Positions 44,859-52,740 of a stretch of DNA of 64,000 nt are shown one piece after another. The stretch lies in contig NZ_JAJQKI010000001.1 in assembly GCF_023036475.1 (NCBI RefSeq), forward strand, positions 248,001-312,000, read 5' to 3'. The notes under the pieces were generated by a model. That model did not search any database. It saw only the letters and a program-made list of their open reading frames with translations, and had not been told where the DNA came from. How positions within the stretch are numbered: the stretch's first letter is position 1; each line of letters starts with the position of its first letter. Both the position numbers and the translations under genes were made by a program. The DNA is from Bacillus pinisoli. Its GTDB lineage: Bacteria > Bacillota > Bacilli > Bacillales > SA4.

Positions 44859-46055
44859 TTGTTACAATCCCTTTTTCAAGAACTAGAAGCCAATTACTCA
44901 AAAATGGTGGAGATTCGTAGATATCTACATATGAACCCTGAGTTATCGTACAAAGAAGTGAAAACAGCGGAATACATCGCTAATTTCTATAAAGAGCTTG
45001 GAGTCGACGTTCGCACTGGCGTTGGTGGGAACGGGGTTGTTGCAACTATTAAAGGTGATCTTCCTGGGCCAACCGTTGCGCTACGCGCTGATTTCGACGC
45101 CCTTCCCATTCAGGATGAAAAGGATGTGGAATATAAATCAACAGTACCTGGTGTCATGCATGCCTGTGGCCATGATGGACATACTGCGACACTACTAGTT
45201 TTATCTGAAGCATTTTTAAAGCTAAAGCATCAACTAGCTGGAACGGTTGTCATGATTCATCAGCATGCAGAAGAATTTGCACCTGGTGGAGCCATCACTA
45301 TGATTGAAGACGGTTGTTTAAATGGAGTCGATGCAATTTTCGGTACCCATCTTTGGGCTTCAGCGCCAACAGGGACCATCCAATACCGAGTTGGTCCAAT
45401 TATGGCCGCAGCTGATCGGTTTGAAGTGACGATTAACGGATCTGGTGGACACGGTGCACAGCCTCATAAAACAAAGGATTCAGTTGTCATTGGATCACAG
45501 TTTGTCATGAATCTTCAGCAAATCGTTAGCAGACGCGTAAATCCTGTTGAACCTGCGGTTGTATCTGTAGGAAATTTCGTAGCTAAAAACGCTTTTAACG
45601 TCATTGCCGATAGTGCAAGTCTCATCGGAACGGTTCGAACGTTCAGTGAAGACGTCCGTGACCAAATCGAAGAAGAGATTGAAACAGTACTAAAAGGAAC
45701 TTGCATGACAAATGGAGCTACGTATGACTACACTTTCTATAGAGGTTACCCGGCTGTAGTGAATCATAAAGAAGAAACAGATTTATTAGTCAATGCCACA
45801 AAAGAAATTGCAGAGGTAAATGTGATTGAAGAAGCCGAACCACAAATGGGAGGAGAAGATTTCGCCTACTATTTACAACACGTGAAAGGATCTTTCTTCT
45901 TTACCGGTGCTAAGCCTGAAGGTGTGGAAGTTCCATACCCACATCATCACCCCAAATTTGATATCAATGAAAAAGCAATGCTAATCGCTGCTAAAACACT
46001 AGGAAATGCCGCATTAACTTATCAAAAAGAGCATAGCGTTGCTGCTGTTAAGTAA
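44859..46055 (+). CDS. yhaA: M20-family N-acyl-amino-acid amidohydrolase
   Basis: 398 residues from a TTG with AGGAGG upstream. Metal-binding sites of M20D enzymes are present: HACGHDGHTA near 101, HQHAEEFAPGGA near 135, and PQMGGEDFAYYL near 327 with the usual Glu and His. Hydrolyses N-acyl or aminobenzoyl-type amino acids. In Bacillus subtilis yhaA is next to ecsC; here the two are separated by an accessory island, so this gene marks its left edge. Confidence 0.9.
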   Translation: MLQSLFQELEANYSKMVEIRRYLHMNPELSYKEVKTAEYIANFYKELGVDVRTGVGGNGVVATIKGDLPGPTVALRADFDALPIQDEKDVEYKSTVPGVMHACGHDGHTATLLVLSEAFLKLKHQLAGTVVMIHQHAEEFAPGGAITMIEDGCLNGVDAIFGTHLWASAPTGTIQYRVGPIMAAADRFEVTINGSGGHGAQPHKTKDSVVIGSQFVMNLQQIVSRRVNPVEPAVVSVGNFVAKNAFNVIADSASLIGTVRTFSEDVRDQIEEEIETVLKGTCMTNGATYDYTFYRGYPAVVNHKEETDLLVNATKEIAEVNVIEEAEPQMGGEDFAYYLQHVKGSFFFTGAKPEGVEVPYPHHHPKFDINEKAMLIAAKTLGNAALTYQKEHSVAAVK

Positions 46056-46094
46056 ATAGAGACGTCTGAAAACCAAGTGCTGCTCTCAAAACAA

Positions 46095-46137
46095 AAATGG
46101 CGTGGAAACTAATGACAGTTTCGACACGCCTTTTTTA
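46095..46137 (+). terminator. Terminator of yhaA
   Basis: GGCGTG.GAAAC and GTTTC..CACGCC pair and are followed by TTTTTT. Confidence 0.85.
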
Positions 46138-46221
46138 AATTTAAGGTTTTTTTAGTCCTGGAAACATAGAGGGTCTTCTTCAATTAAAGCCCCCTTTAGC
46201 TTAACAAGCATTTCAACAGGT

Positions 46222-46602
46222 TCAATCTAATTCTACTTGACGAAGTATATAACTATTCGGGATATTCCCTGCTTTATAAAAATTCTCGAAAACCTTAATT
46301 GCATCATTGATATTTAAGACTTCATTCCTTTGGAGTGATATTGCCCCTCCACTGTAATTTATTGAAATTCCCTCCTTGTTTTCCTTTTCTAGTCCTAAAA
46401 CATTTAATTTCTGTAAATGTTTATATTCTAGTGTAAGTCGTAATTTTGCCCCAGCACATTGTACAAAATCACCTGAATCATTTGTGAGTATGAAAAAAGA
46501 CTTATTACGGGGGTTAATTTCATTTAGGTTTTCTAAAATAGTTTCAAGTGTTGGATTTTCTATCGTCTTTGTCTCTGAATTCATTTCATATTCAAAAATC
46601 AT
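46222..46602 (-). CDS. Unknown small protein, immunity-like
   Basis: 126 residues with AGAGGG before the ATG. A small alpha/beta domain: SFFILTNDSGDFVQCAG, RLTLEYKHLQ, and a C-terminal NINDAIKVFENFYKAGNIPN. The pattern of a short acidic protein with FFILTxDxGxFxQxAG is seen in proteins that follow polymorphic toxins as immunity partners, but I cannot name the family. Its start overlaps the stop of an upstream frame by 11 bases, so the two were co-translated. Confidence 0.65.
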   Translation of the reverse strand: MIFEYEMNSETKTIENPTLETILENLNEINPRNKSFFILTNDSGDFVQCAGAKLRLTLEYKHLQKLNVLGLEKENKEGISINYSGGAISLQRNEVLNINDAIKVFENFYKAGNIPNSYILRQVELD

Positions 46603-46717
46603 ATTTTTCCCTCTCTAAGCGACTCATTTTTTTACGTACATCATTATAAATTCGCTGAATCAATAATATAACCCTTGTTCCACTAAACTCACCCTTTACT
46701 TCAACAACAAAGCCCAC
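46592..46717 (-). CDS. Small overlapping frame, possible toxin tail remnant
   Basis: 41 codons from a GTG with AAGGGAGAG upstream. The product starts MGFVVEVKGEFSGTRVILLI and ends KKMSRLEREKYDF. In-frame codons continue upstream for about 15 more residues (YGFCINPGKGEIGS) to a TAG, so it could be the C-terminus of a decayed longer protein rather than a true small gene. Its stop overlaps the next gene's start, a typical toxin-then-immunity arrangement. No family is recognised. Confidence 0.4.
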   Translation of the reverse strand: MGFVVEVKGEFSGTRVILLIQRIYNDVRKKMSRLEREKYDF

Positions 46718-46832
46718 TGATCCAATCTCTCCCTTTCCGGGGTTTATACAAAAACCATATTGCTAAATATTATTGTTCAGTCATGCTATCATGATTCCAC
46801 TTCCATCTGAATGGTCAGTCATGCCATCTACA

Positions 46833-46875
46833 AAATAAAAATAGTGCCAATTTCCATTTCTTGAAATCGGCACCT
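46833..46875 (-). terminator. Terminator of the zinc-ribbon gene
   Basis: GTGCCGATTTC and GAAATTGGCAC pair with one G-T pair and are followed by TATTTTTATTTT on the minus strand. Confidence 0.85.
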
Positions 46876-46892
46876 CGTTTTTTCCAATATTC

Positions 46893-47102
46893 TTAACGTG
46901 ACTCTTTTGGAGGCTGGCACACGTCACATTTACGTTGGTGATTATTTCTAAACTTTGTAAATGTTTTTTCAAAATTGCTGCCACATGCACATTTAAATAC
47001 TAGCTTTTGAGAAAATCCGTGATATTCCGTAGTTAGTAACTTACTATCAGAATTCTTCTCAACAAACTCTTTTATTTTACTAATTGTCCAACGTTTGTTC
47101 AT
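46893..47102 (-). CDS. Small zinc-ribbon-type protein
   Basis: 69 residues; the ribosome-binding site is weak. The N-terminal half is a basic helix (RWTISKIKEFVEKNSDSKLL); the rest has CACGSNFEKTF and RKCDVCQPP, giving C-x-C and C-x2-C pairs as in DUF723-like zinc ribbons linked to homing endonucleases or restriction enzymes. It ends soon after the zinc site, so it may be a truncated DNA-binding part of a larger protein. Confidence 0.6.
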   Translation of the reverse strand: MNKRWTISKIKEFVEKNSDSKLLTTEYHGFSQKLVFKCACGSNFEKTFTKFRNNHQRKCDVCQPPKESR

Positions 47103-47278
47103 TTCCTTACACCACCATCATTAATCGCTTACATAAGATTTTTATTATAACATATAAAGTCATAAGATTTCGCAACTTGCCCAACATTGGAGATGGCATT
47201 CTTAATTTTCCTAATAAAATCAATTACTACAACGGAAATGTTTCACAAGAACTGTCCTTTTTTCCTTAAATTTAACTC

Positions 47279-47386
47279 TCAAGGTTCCATATTGTATTAA
47301 CGAACCCTTTAGTTTATGAAGACACTCACAAATTTTCAATAGAAAAAGACAGTTATGAAGTTTTTGCTACCTTACTGTCTGCTTAA
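47279..47386 (+). pseudogene. C-terminal relic of an unidentified gene
   Basis: Thirty-five codons ending in TAA read like protein (HIVLTNPLVYEDTHKF then YEVFATLLSA) but a stop lies just upstream and there is no start signal. The 47.10-47.51 kb stretch holds nothing else recognisable. Confidence 0.3.
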
Positions 47387-47506
47387 TCTCTCTATTTCAG
47401 ATTCAACTTTATAAACTCTTTTATTCAATACTTTGATTTTGTCATCAATAAAACCCTAGGTGATCATAAACCATTCCTTGTTAAATAATCCTTACCATTA
47501 GTTCAA

Positions 47507-48070
47507 TTAATTCCTTTTTTTCAGCCATACAAATAGGTTTGTAATCAGTTTAGACACAATGAAAAATGCTACATAGAATATAAACAAATATACATAATTT
47601 ACTCCCTTATACATATGGAAAAAGTGGAAGTTTACCATGATTGGTTTTAACACAAATGCAAAAAATGCAGATAGAAATAACGAGTATAGATAGATATTCT
47701 TTTTGTGGTTTAACGTCCACTGGTATAACAACATAAAACTAACAGGGACTAAGGAAGCATCTAAGGCAAAGCTTGGTATAAAGGAGAGTATCTGATACGG
47801 ATATTCCCATAACCCTAAATTAATCCCAATAGAATTAACATAAGCGAACCAGATATGATAATTAAGTCCAAAAAAACCTAGAAGTAATGTTTTATTCTTA
47901 TCAATTGAAACGAATAAAACAATTAGTGGTACGATTAACATCAAAATAACTACCCAAAATTGCCATGTTTCGAAATTTGAGAATGATTTCCAATATTCTA
48001 TTTGAAACTGACTTAATTCTTCAGCCATTGATCTAATTTTATTCAAATAATCTGTTTGTCCATCTTTCAT
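47507..48070 (-). CDS. CBO0543-family membrane protein
   Basis: 187 residues with AGGTGGG before the ATG. An N-terminal amphipathic stretch ends in EYWKSFSNFETWQFW, followed by five or six helices with LLGFFGLNYHIWFAYV, GLWEYPYQILSFIPSFALDA and LYQWTLNHKKNIYLY. This is the CBO0543 pattern of spore-forming Firmicutes; function unknown. It is inside the accessory island, two genes from the rhodopsin. A functional link with the rhodopsin is not shown. Confidence 0.8.
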   Translation of the reverse strand: MKDGQTDYLNKIRSMAEELSQFQIEYWKSFSNFETWQFWVVILMLIVPLIVLFVSIDKNKTLLLGFFGLNYHIWFAYVNSIGINLGLWEYPYQILSFIPSFALDASLVPVSFMLLYQWTLNHKKNIYLYSLFLSAFFAFVLKPIMVNFHFFHMYKGVNYVYLFIFYVAFFIVSKLITNLFVWLKKRN

Positions 48071-48202
48071 TTACTATCCCACCTAATAATGAAACATTAT
48101 CAAGTATTCTAACCATTTATTTGTTATACTAAACTGCTCCATTACAAAGGTGATCCATTGTTATTTAAGAGTATCGCACCCGTTTGTGAAACAAAAACAT
48201 TA

Positions 48203-48352
48203 TCATGATAATTTAAGAAAGTAATCTCTTATATCTTTTGGTAACTCTTCAACTGCAAGAACTTTTAACTTTTGAGTACATTGTGAACCTGGTGAAGTTA
48301 TTATCAGATAAGATTTTTCATCGTATTCAAACAAGGTAAATTGGCTTATTCT
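48203..48352 (-). pseudogene. Gene fragment cut by the IS3 remnant
   Basis: Fifty in-frame codons on the minus strand end in TGA and read FTLFEYDEKSYLIITSPGSQ, later LKVLAVEELPKDIRDYFLKL. The frame runs into the IS boundary at about 48355 without a start, so the 5' part was lost to the insertion or a later deletion. The parent family is not recognised. Confidence 0.6.
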
Positions 48353-48354
48353 GT

Positions 48355-48804
48355 TTGGAACTTAAATATGGGACAAAGAAGGCTTATTTAAGCGCCATTC
48401 GCGATCTATACGATGGATCAATTATTAGCTATGTACTTGGGCATTCCAATAATAATAACCTTGTATTAAATACGCTTGACCAAGCAACAGCGCTTTTGAA
48501 TGGAGATCGCCCCCTTATTCATAGTGACCGTGGATTTCAATACACCTCTAGGGGATTCAAACGAAAAATTGATGCAGCGAAAATGAAGCAAAGTATGTCC
48601 CGAGTTGGTAGATGTATTGATAACGGACCAATGGAATCTTTTTGGGGAACCCTCAAATGTGAGAAGTATTATAGGCGTAAATATAAGACATTTGAGGAAC
48701 TTTCTCTTGCGATAGATGAGTACATCCATTTTTATAATCATGAAAGATACCAAAAACGATTAAACGGCCTTAGTCCTATGGAATATAGAGCTAAAGCCGC
48801 TTAA
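48355..48804 (+). pseudogene. IS3-family (IS150-like) transposase OrfB, truncated
   Basis: 149 residues that correspond to the C-terminal half of an IS3-type DDE integrase. The second Asp is in LIHSDRGFQYTS and the Glu in NGPMESFWGTLKCE; HFYNHERYQKRLNGLSPMEY is the usual tail. The first catalytic Asp, the helix-turn-helix half and OrfA are missing, so the protein cannot transpose. No start codon or ribosome-binding site fits; the frame begins at the break. Confidence 0.9.
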
Positions 48805-48820
48805 ATCATTTTATTTCCAC

Positions 48821-48845
48821 TGTCTACTTGACGGGGGGCAGTTCA
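48821..48845 (+). repeat. Right inverted repeat of the IS3 remnant
   Basis: TGTCTACTTGACGGGGGGCA followed by GTTCA; its complement begins TGAACTGCCCCCCGTCAAGT, typical of IS150-group ends. Confidence 0.85.
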
Positions 48846-48940
48846 CAATCCCCATGCCAATTAGTATGTCTTTTAATTATAATGCACCTCAAAACAGAAC
48901 GGTTTATCACAAGAAGGTAGAGAATCTTTTGAAACTAGTT

Positions 48941-49645
48941 CTATGCAGTTACATCGTGACTGTTAATCTTACGTAAACCTGTTTTTCTAAGTCCCCAAAG
49001 GTCTAGAATACTAAAACCAACTTTTGAAAAGATCGGCAAAATAATGAAAGAAAGTATAGCTATACTATCTTGCAATATTGCAAGTCCAGATGGTCCGAGT
49101 ATCCAAACAGTTGGATAGCCAATCCAAAAAAAAGTAAGATAAGCAGCTGAACGATTATAGTGTTTATATAATTCAGCAGATGAAGATTTTGCTATTTTCC
49201 TTAAAGGATACCACGTTATGTAAAAAATGATGAGAAGCGACCCTACACCTATAAAGTACCATATATATGTTTGAATACCAGAGGAGAAATCTGCAATTAA
49301 CCCCGTCAAAATCATCACAACATCTGCACCCATTAGAGAGGCAATTAGCGCTTTATCCTTTTTTTCCTTTTCAAACATTGCCGTAAGTGCCAGTGCAAGT
49401 AATAGCAAAGGCGTTGTCACAACCCAGTCTATATATCTGGCAAAGAATATAACCCGCTCACCTGCTTCAAGAAAGCCTTGTCCAAGCGCAATTGATAAAT
49501 AGGCTGCCCCTGACCAGCACGGAATAAAAATAGCAATGACATACTCGTACTTTGGAACCCCTCGAGGCTTCTTGCTTAACAAATAAAAATACAAGGCTCC
49601 TAGAGCCATGACTACAACATAAAACCAATGTAATGTGTAAACCAA
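48941..49645 (-). CDS. Microbial rhodopsin, xenorhodopsin-like (predicted light-driven inward proton pump)
   Basis: 234 residues from a TTG eight bases after GAGGTG; the ATG two codons earlier overlaps that site. Seven helices. Helix C reads RYIDWVVTTPLLLLALAL: Arg70, Asp73 (bacteriorhodopsin Asp85), Thr77 (Thr89), and Ala84 where pumps carry Asp96. Helix G reads IILPIFSKVGFSILDLWG: the retinal Lys208 is four residues after Pro204, where bacteriorhodopsin has counterion Asp212, and Asp215 is seven residues after the lysine. Pro plus Asp at K+7 is the xenorhodopsin/Anabaena sensory rhodopsin signature; in xenorhodopsins that Asp takes the proton on the cytoplasmic side during inward pumping. 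No retinal or transducer gene is in the window. Confidence 0.93.
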   Translation of the reverse strand: MVYTLHWFYVVVMALGALYFYLLSKKPRGVPKYEYVIAIFIPCWSGAAYLSIALGQGFLEAGERVIFFARYIDWVVTTPLLLLALALTAMFEKEKKDKALIASLMGADVVMILTGLIADFSSGIQTYIWYFIGVGSLLIIFYITWYPLRKIAKSSSAELYKHYNRSAAYLTFFWIGYPTVWILGPSGLAILQDSIAILSFIILPIFSKVGFSILDLWGLRKTGLRKINSHDVTA

Positions 49646-49687
49646 TATCATCCCACCTCTAGTACTAGATTATTACTTCAGTATCGG

Positions 49688-49702
49688 AAAAAGTTACTTT
49701 TT
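49688..49702. promoter_or_regulatory. Odd palindrome in the rhodopsin leader
   Basis: AAAAAGT, T, ACTTTTT is a 15-base perfect dyad 43 bases upstream of the rhodopsin start; a possible operator, no more. Confidence 0.3.
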
Positions 49703-49779
49703 TCATACTTCACGGTGGATGACGTTTGGAGCAAGAACATTTTTTCCACTATGTTTTTTTGAATGCTTCTCACCCTTTT

Positions 49780-49857
49780 TCAATAATCAGTGTTGTTGCT
49801 TTTTCTTAAACCAGCAAAAATCACACACATAAATAGGCCGAAAATAATATAATTCAT
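49780..49857 (-). CDS. Possible 25-residue membrane peptide upstream of the rhodopsin
   Basis: ATG with AGAGG seven bases upstream; the product starts MNYIIFGLFMCVIFAGLRKS, one hydrophobic helix and a short charged tail. The same frame is open for another 36 codons upstream, so it could also be the end of a longer product. It has the same strand as the rhodopsin and ends 134 bases before its start. Whether it is translated is uncertain. Confidence 0.4.
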   Translation of the reverse strand: MNYIIFGLFMCVIFAGLRKSNNTDY

Positions 49858-50018
49858 CTTCAACCTCTGGTATGTTAATTCGTTTTCAGTATTATTGTTC
49901 AGGTATTCTTGCCATTTATAATATTGCTGTTTTCGTATAGATTGTTGCTTACGTAAAAATCCCAAAAGCCGGATTTTTACATGTTAAGACAAAATCTCTG
50001 CTTTAAATTTAGAGAGTT

Positions 50019-50115
50019 GTTCTTTTCTAAGCTTTAAAAAATCAGTTTAATCATATTAAATTTGGCGAAATTGCTGAAATATAGATTGAAAAGCAACAAA
50101 GCTTTAGAAAAGAGC
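50019..50115 (-). repeat. Dispersed inverted-repeat element, copy 1
   Basis: About 97 bases with ends TCTTTTCTAAGCTTT and AAAGCTTTAGAAAAGA (one base missing in one arm). Read on the minus strand, it begins GGCTCTTTTCTAAAGCTTTG, as do copies 3 and 4. It lies in a gap (49.86-50.13 kb) without other genes. Confidence 0.75.
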
Positions 50116-50130
50116 CTATAATAAAACGAA

Positions 50131-50553
50131 TTATTTGCAATTTTCATCATAATATTTTCCTTGACTAGGTGATTTACCTTCAGGAGGCGACCAAGCGCTT
50201 TGGCAGATTTTCTTATCATGAACAGTATAGGTATATGTCCAATCTTTCTCACCTTCAAATGTTACTTTTAATTGATATGGGTTATATTGCCTACCTTCTT
50301 GACGACGTACCTCCCAAACTTCATTTGGATACTTTTCCTCAAGATATTGGTTTAGTTGGTCTATCTTTATTGAAACTTGGTAATCTATCCACTGGGGACG
50401 TATTGTAAAAAATAAAAGCATTATTAACATGAGCGTAGAAGCTATAAGTAAACTAAGTCTCCTAACTTTCTTGGGTACTAGCAATGCAATACCCAAAATA
50501 ACGATTACAAGAAAAACTGAAATAGTTATTTCACTTACTGTTATTGGATGCAA
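50131..50553 (-). CDS. Small membrane protein of unknown function
   Basis: 140 residues from a TTG six to eight bases after AAGGAGGGGG; the ATG of the longer frame lies before that site. Two hydrophobic helices (ISVFLVIVILGIALLV and LSLLIASTLMLIMLLFF) are followed by a soluble C-terminal domain of about 80 residues (YLEEKYPNEVWEVRRQEGRQ, then YTYTVHDKK). It resembles DUF3139-type proteins in layout only. Function unknown. Confidence 0.7.
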   Translation of the reverse strand: MHPITVSEITISVFLVIVILGIALLVPKKVRRLSLLIASTLMLIMLLFFTIRPQWIDYQVSIKIDQLNQYLEEKYPNEVWEVRRQEGRQYNPYQLKVTFEGEKDWTYTYTVHDKKICQSAWSPPEGKSPSQGKYYDENCK

Positions 50554-50604
50554 TAATGCCCCCTCCTTTATATACATTAACTGCTACGGTTAATTTAATA
50601 ATAC

Positions 50605-51111
50605 TTAAAACAGATTTTTGACCTTTTCGCGTTTAGTTCCATAATAATTACCCACTTGAACATTTCCAACATATTTAAAACCTAGCCTATAATAATAATG
50701 GTTAAGTTTTGTATTGGTAGATTGACAATCTAGCCTAAGTCTATCCTTACCATTCCTACTAGCTAGTTTTTCACATAAGTCAATTATTCTATTCCCAATC
50801 CCTGGTACTTCTGTATCACTTACTAGATTATGAAGATAGTAGCTTTTTACACCATCTTTTTTCCAACGCTGATCTTCTTCCAATAATACTACCGCTCCAA
50901 CAACCTTATCAGAACTTTCATCTTTCATTACATATAGCTCTCCACTTGTAACTTTCTCTTTAAAATATTCTATCGGATATGATTTAAGATAATCTGTCTT
51001 ATTCCATTGTTCTATTTTATTTGAATCCATCCAATTAATTCGTTGTTTAATAATCTGATAGATAGTTTCAACATCCTTATTTGAACCCTTTATTAATACA
51101 AAGTTCTCCAT
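50605..51111 (-). CDS. GNAT-family N-acetyltransferase A
   Basis: 168 residues. GNAT fold: GELYVMKDESSDKVVGAVVL in the central strands, YYLHNLVSDTEVPGIGNRII with a variant acetyl-CoA loop, and LDCQSTNTKLNHYYYRLGF at the end. The usual R/Q-x2-G-x-G/A loop is weak here (EVPGIGNR). The substrate is unknown. One of three GNAT genes in the accessory island. Confidence 0.88.
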   Translation of the reverse strand: MENFVLIKGSNKDVETIYQIIKQRINWMDSNKIEQWNKTDYLKSYPIEYFKEKVTSGELYVMKDESSDKVVGAVVLLEEDQRWKKDGVKSYYLHNLVSDTEVPGIGNRIIDLCEKLASRNGKDRLRLDCQSTNTKLNHYYYRLGFKYVGNVQVGNYYGTKREKVKNLF

Positions 51112-51172
51112 ACTTCACCGTCTTCTGTGTTTTATTAATCTATTTCCACCTTTATGATAATAAGTAGTTCAA

Positions 51173-51200
51173 CAAAAAGAGGTGCTAATCCTGCACCGGA
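51173..51200 (-). terminator. Terminator of the small membrane-protein gene at 51.3 kb
   Basis: GGTGC, loop AGGATTA, GCACC followed by TCTTTTTG on the minus strand. Confidence 0.7.
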
Positions 51201-51268
51201 TCAACACCCTGTTAATGTTATAATGTTTCTACTACTATTTATGGTACTTAATAATTGACTGAATGACT

Positions 51269-51445
51269 TTACCTAGTGAATACATAATAAATAACGTAGA
51301 ACCAACTAAATATTCCGTGAATGATTGCCCAGAGAATTGATTTATGAAGACTCCAAGATATAGTAATGGCTAAAGCAGAACCAAAAGTAATTGCATTTTT
51401 AGATCCAGCTGAAACATTAAATCCTTTTTCTATCCTCTCTTTCAT
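51269..51445 (-). CDS. Small membrane protein, 58 residues
   Basis: ATG with GGGAG seven bases upstream; an upstream TTG without a site was not used. The product has a short basic head (MKERIEKGFNVSAGSKNAIT) and one or two hydrophobic helices (FGSALAITISWSLHKS and ILWAIIHGIFSWFYVIYYV). Such proteins occur in Bacillus and lactic bacteria, but I do not recognise the function. A terminator follows. Confidence 0.65.
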   Translation of the reverse strand: MKERIEKGFNVSAGSKNAITFGSALAITISWSLHKSILWAIIHGIFSWFYVIYYVFTR

Positions 51446-51537
51446 ACCACCACTCCCATGTTCTTTATGACCTGCATTTTCTATATTCAATATTTATTCT
51501 TTACAGAGAAAGTTTAGTACCCTCATTGTTAATTACT

Positions 51538-52089
51538 CTAAATACAATTACTCACTCCAATCTTCCATATCATATGATGATACCCTATCCCCCAATAATC
51601 TTTTAACAAGTAATTAGGTTCTCCGAATTTGTTTTTCCAAACTTTTTGTGCTTGAATATACCCACTATCTAAGCAACATTCTTTGATCCCTTGGCTTTGT
51701 AATGTATTAAACATTTTGTTCAATAGTAGTTTCCCTACGCCCCTCCCTTGATAGTCTGGGTGGACAAAAACCGTACCAACTTCCAATAAATCTTTGAAGT
51801 TATTATTTGTACATTCAATTATGAGATTGCTTGCTGGTCCAAATTCGATGCAACCGATAATTTTATCATTCCTACCATCAACAGCTATCAAAAAATTGCG
51901 TCTGTTACCATTGCTTTTATAATCATCTTCTAAATACGCTTCTTTCGTTTTAATTTCATCCTTCATATCATCTAACTTTTCCCCGATGCCTTCTTTATTA
52001 AATGTATCTATGATGACAAGTCTAAAAAACTCTTTTACCTGTTCTCTGTCCTCAATTTCGGGTCTTCTTATCTCTACATTCAACACCAC
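51538..52089 (-). CDS. GNAT-family N-acetyltransferase B
   Basis: 183 residues from a GTG with AGGAGGG upstream. The acetyl-CoA loop is canonical: FVHPDYQGRGVGKLLLNKMF near 111-130 (Q-x-R-G-x-G). EFFRLVIIDTFNKEGIG at the start and CLDSGYIQAQKVWKNKFGEP at the end complete the fold. Substrate unknown. Upstream genes are a TPR protein and a small zinc protein. Confidence 0.93.
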   Translation of the reverse strand: MVLNVEIRRPEIEDREQVKEFFRLVIIDTFNKEGIGEKLDDMKDEIKTKEAYLEDDYKSNGNRRNFLIAVDGRNDKIIGCIEFGPASNLIIECTNNNFKDLLEVGTVFVHPDYQGRGVGKLLLNKMFNTLQSQGIKECCLDSGYIQAQKVWKNKFGEPNYLLKDYWGIGYHHMIWKIGVSNCI

Positions 52090-52147
52090 AATACCCTCCT
52101 ATTACTATGGGTAAAAACTCGAAAACTTGAGTAGACTCTTCCAAAAA

Positions 52148-52633
52148 CTACTCCCAAATTTCATCTAATTTATTTGAATAAAAATCAATTGCCTTTTTAT
52201 AAATTAGAATATCTTCGTCTTTCGTTGTTTCTATTAAACATTTTAGTAATAACTCCATTGCTTTACTATGTTCGTTCAAATTATATAAAGTCATTGAGTA
52301 GAATGTTTGAAGGGCTCTATTGTTTGGAAATGTTTCAATTCCCTTTTGAAGTGTCTTTTTTGACTTCTCATATTCTCCAAGTGTTCTATATGTACTCCCT
52401 AATCCTAATAAAGCCCCTTCCAATTCATCAGGTGGCAACCCTAACTCAATTGCTTTTTCATAAAAAGGTACTGCTTTAGACTCTTCACCTAATAAATCAA
52501 AACTCCAAGCACATTGATAGTTTACCGAAGCATTTTCTGGATGCTCCTGTACCAGTTTCATAAGTAGGACATTTGATTCCTTATTACTCCCAATCTTCCG
52601 TAAATGTACAGCTTTGTCTAGTTCTTTTTCCAA
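52148..52633 (-). CDS. Tetratricopeptide-repeat protein
   Basis: 161 residues; a TTG was chosen by its fit to GGAG and to the recalled start of related Bacillus proteins. Three to four TPR units: NASVNYQCAWSFDLLGEESK, ALLGLGSTYRTLGEYEKSKK, and ALQTFYSMTLYNLNEHSKAM. TPR proteins are protein-binding adaptors; similar stand-alone proteins occur across Bacillus without assigned role. Not a Rap-type protein (no ligand domain). Confidence 0.88.
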   Translation of the reverse strand: MEKELDKAVHLRKIGSNKESNVLLMKLVQEHPENASVNYQCAWSFDLLGEESKAVPFYEKAIELGLPPDELEGALLGLGSTYRTLGEYEKSKKTLQKGIETFPNNRALQTFYSMTLYNLNEHSKAMELLLKCLIETTKDEDILIYKKAIDFYSNKLDEIWE

Positions 52634-52740
52634 TCTCCTCAACTCCAATATTTATTCTATATGTACCACCACCTGTTAGACTATTTCACTGATTGACGAA
52701 TAGAGAAAAAGAGTACTAGCTGCACCCAAGTTTTTTTAAT

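Larger units (their letters stand above)
48355..48845 (+). mobile_element. IS3-family remnant with intact right end
   Basis: The truncated OrfB is followed by the right inverted repeat. Only the right half of the element remains; no matching left repeat was found. It interrupts a gene fragment on one side and ends 96 bases from the rhodopsin gene on the other, at the centre of the accessory island. Confidence 0.85.

Noticed and set aside
46143..46221. Nineteen-codon frame directly after the immunity-like gene (MLVKLKGALIEEDPLCFQD)
   Set aside because: Reads like protein but has no ribosome-binding site; too short to support.
48941..49645. Outward proton pump (bacteriorhodopsin or proteorhodopsin type) or chloride pump
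   Set aside because: The Asp212 position is Pro and Asp96 is Ala, while the Asp85 equivalent is kept; this fits xenorhodopsin or Anabaena sensory rhodopsin better than either pump type.
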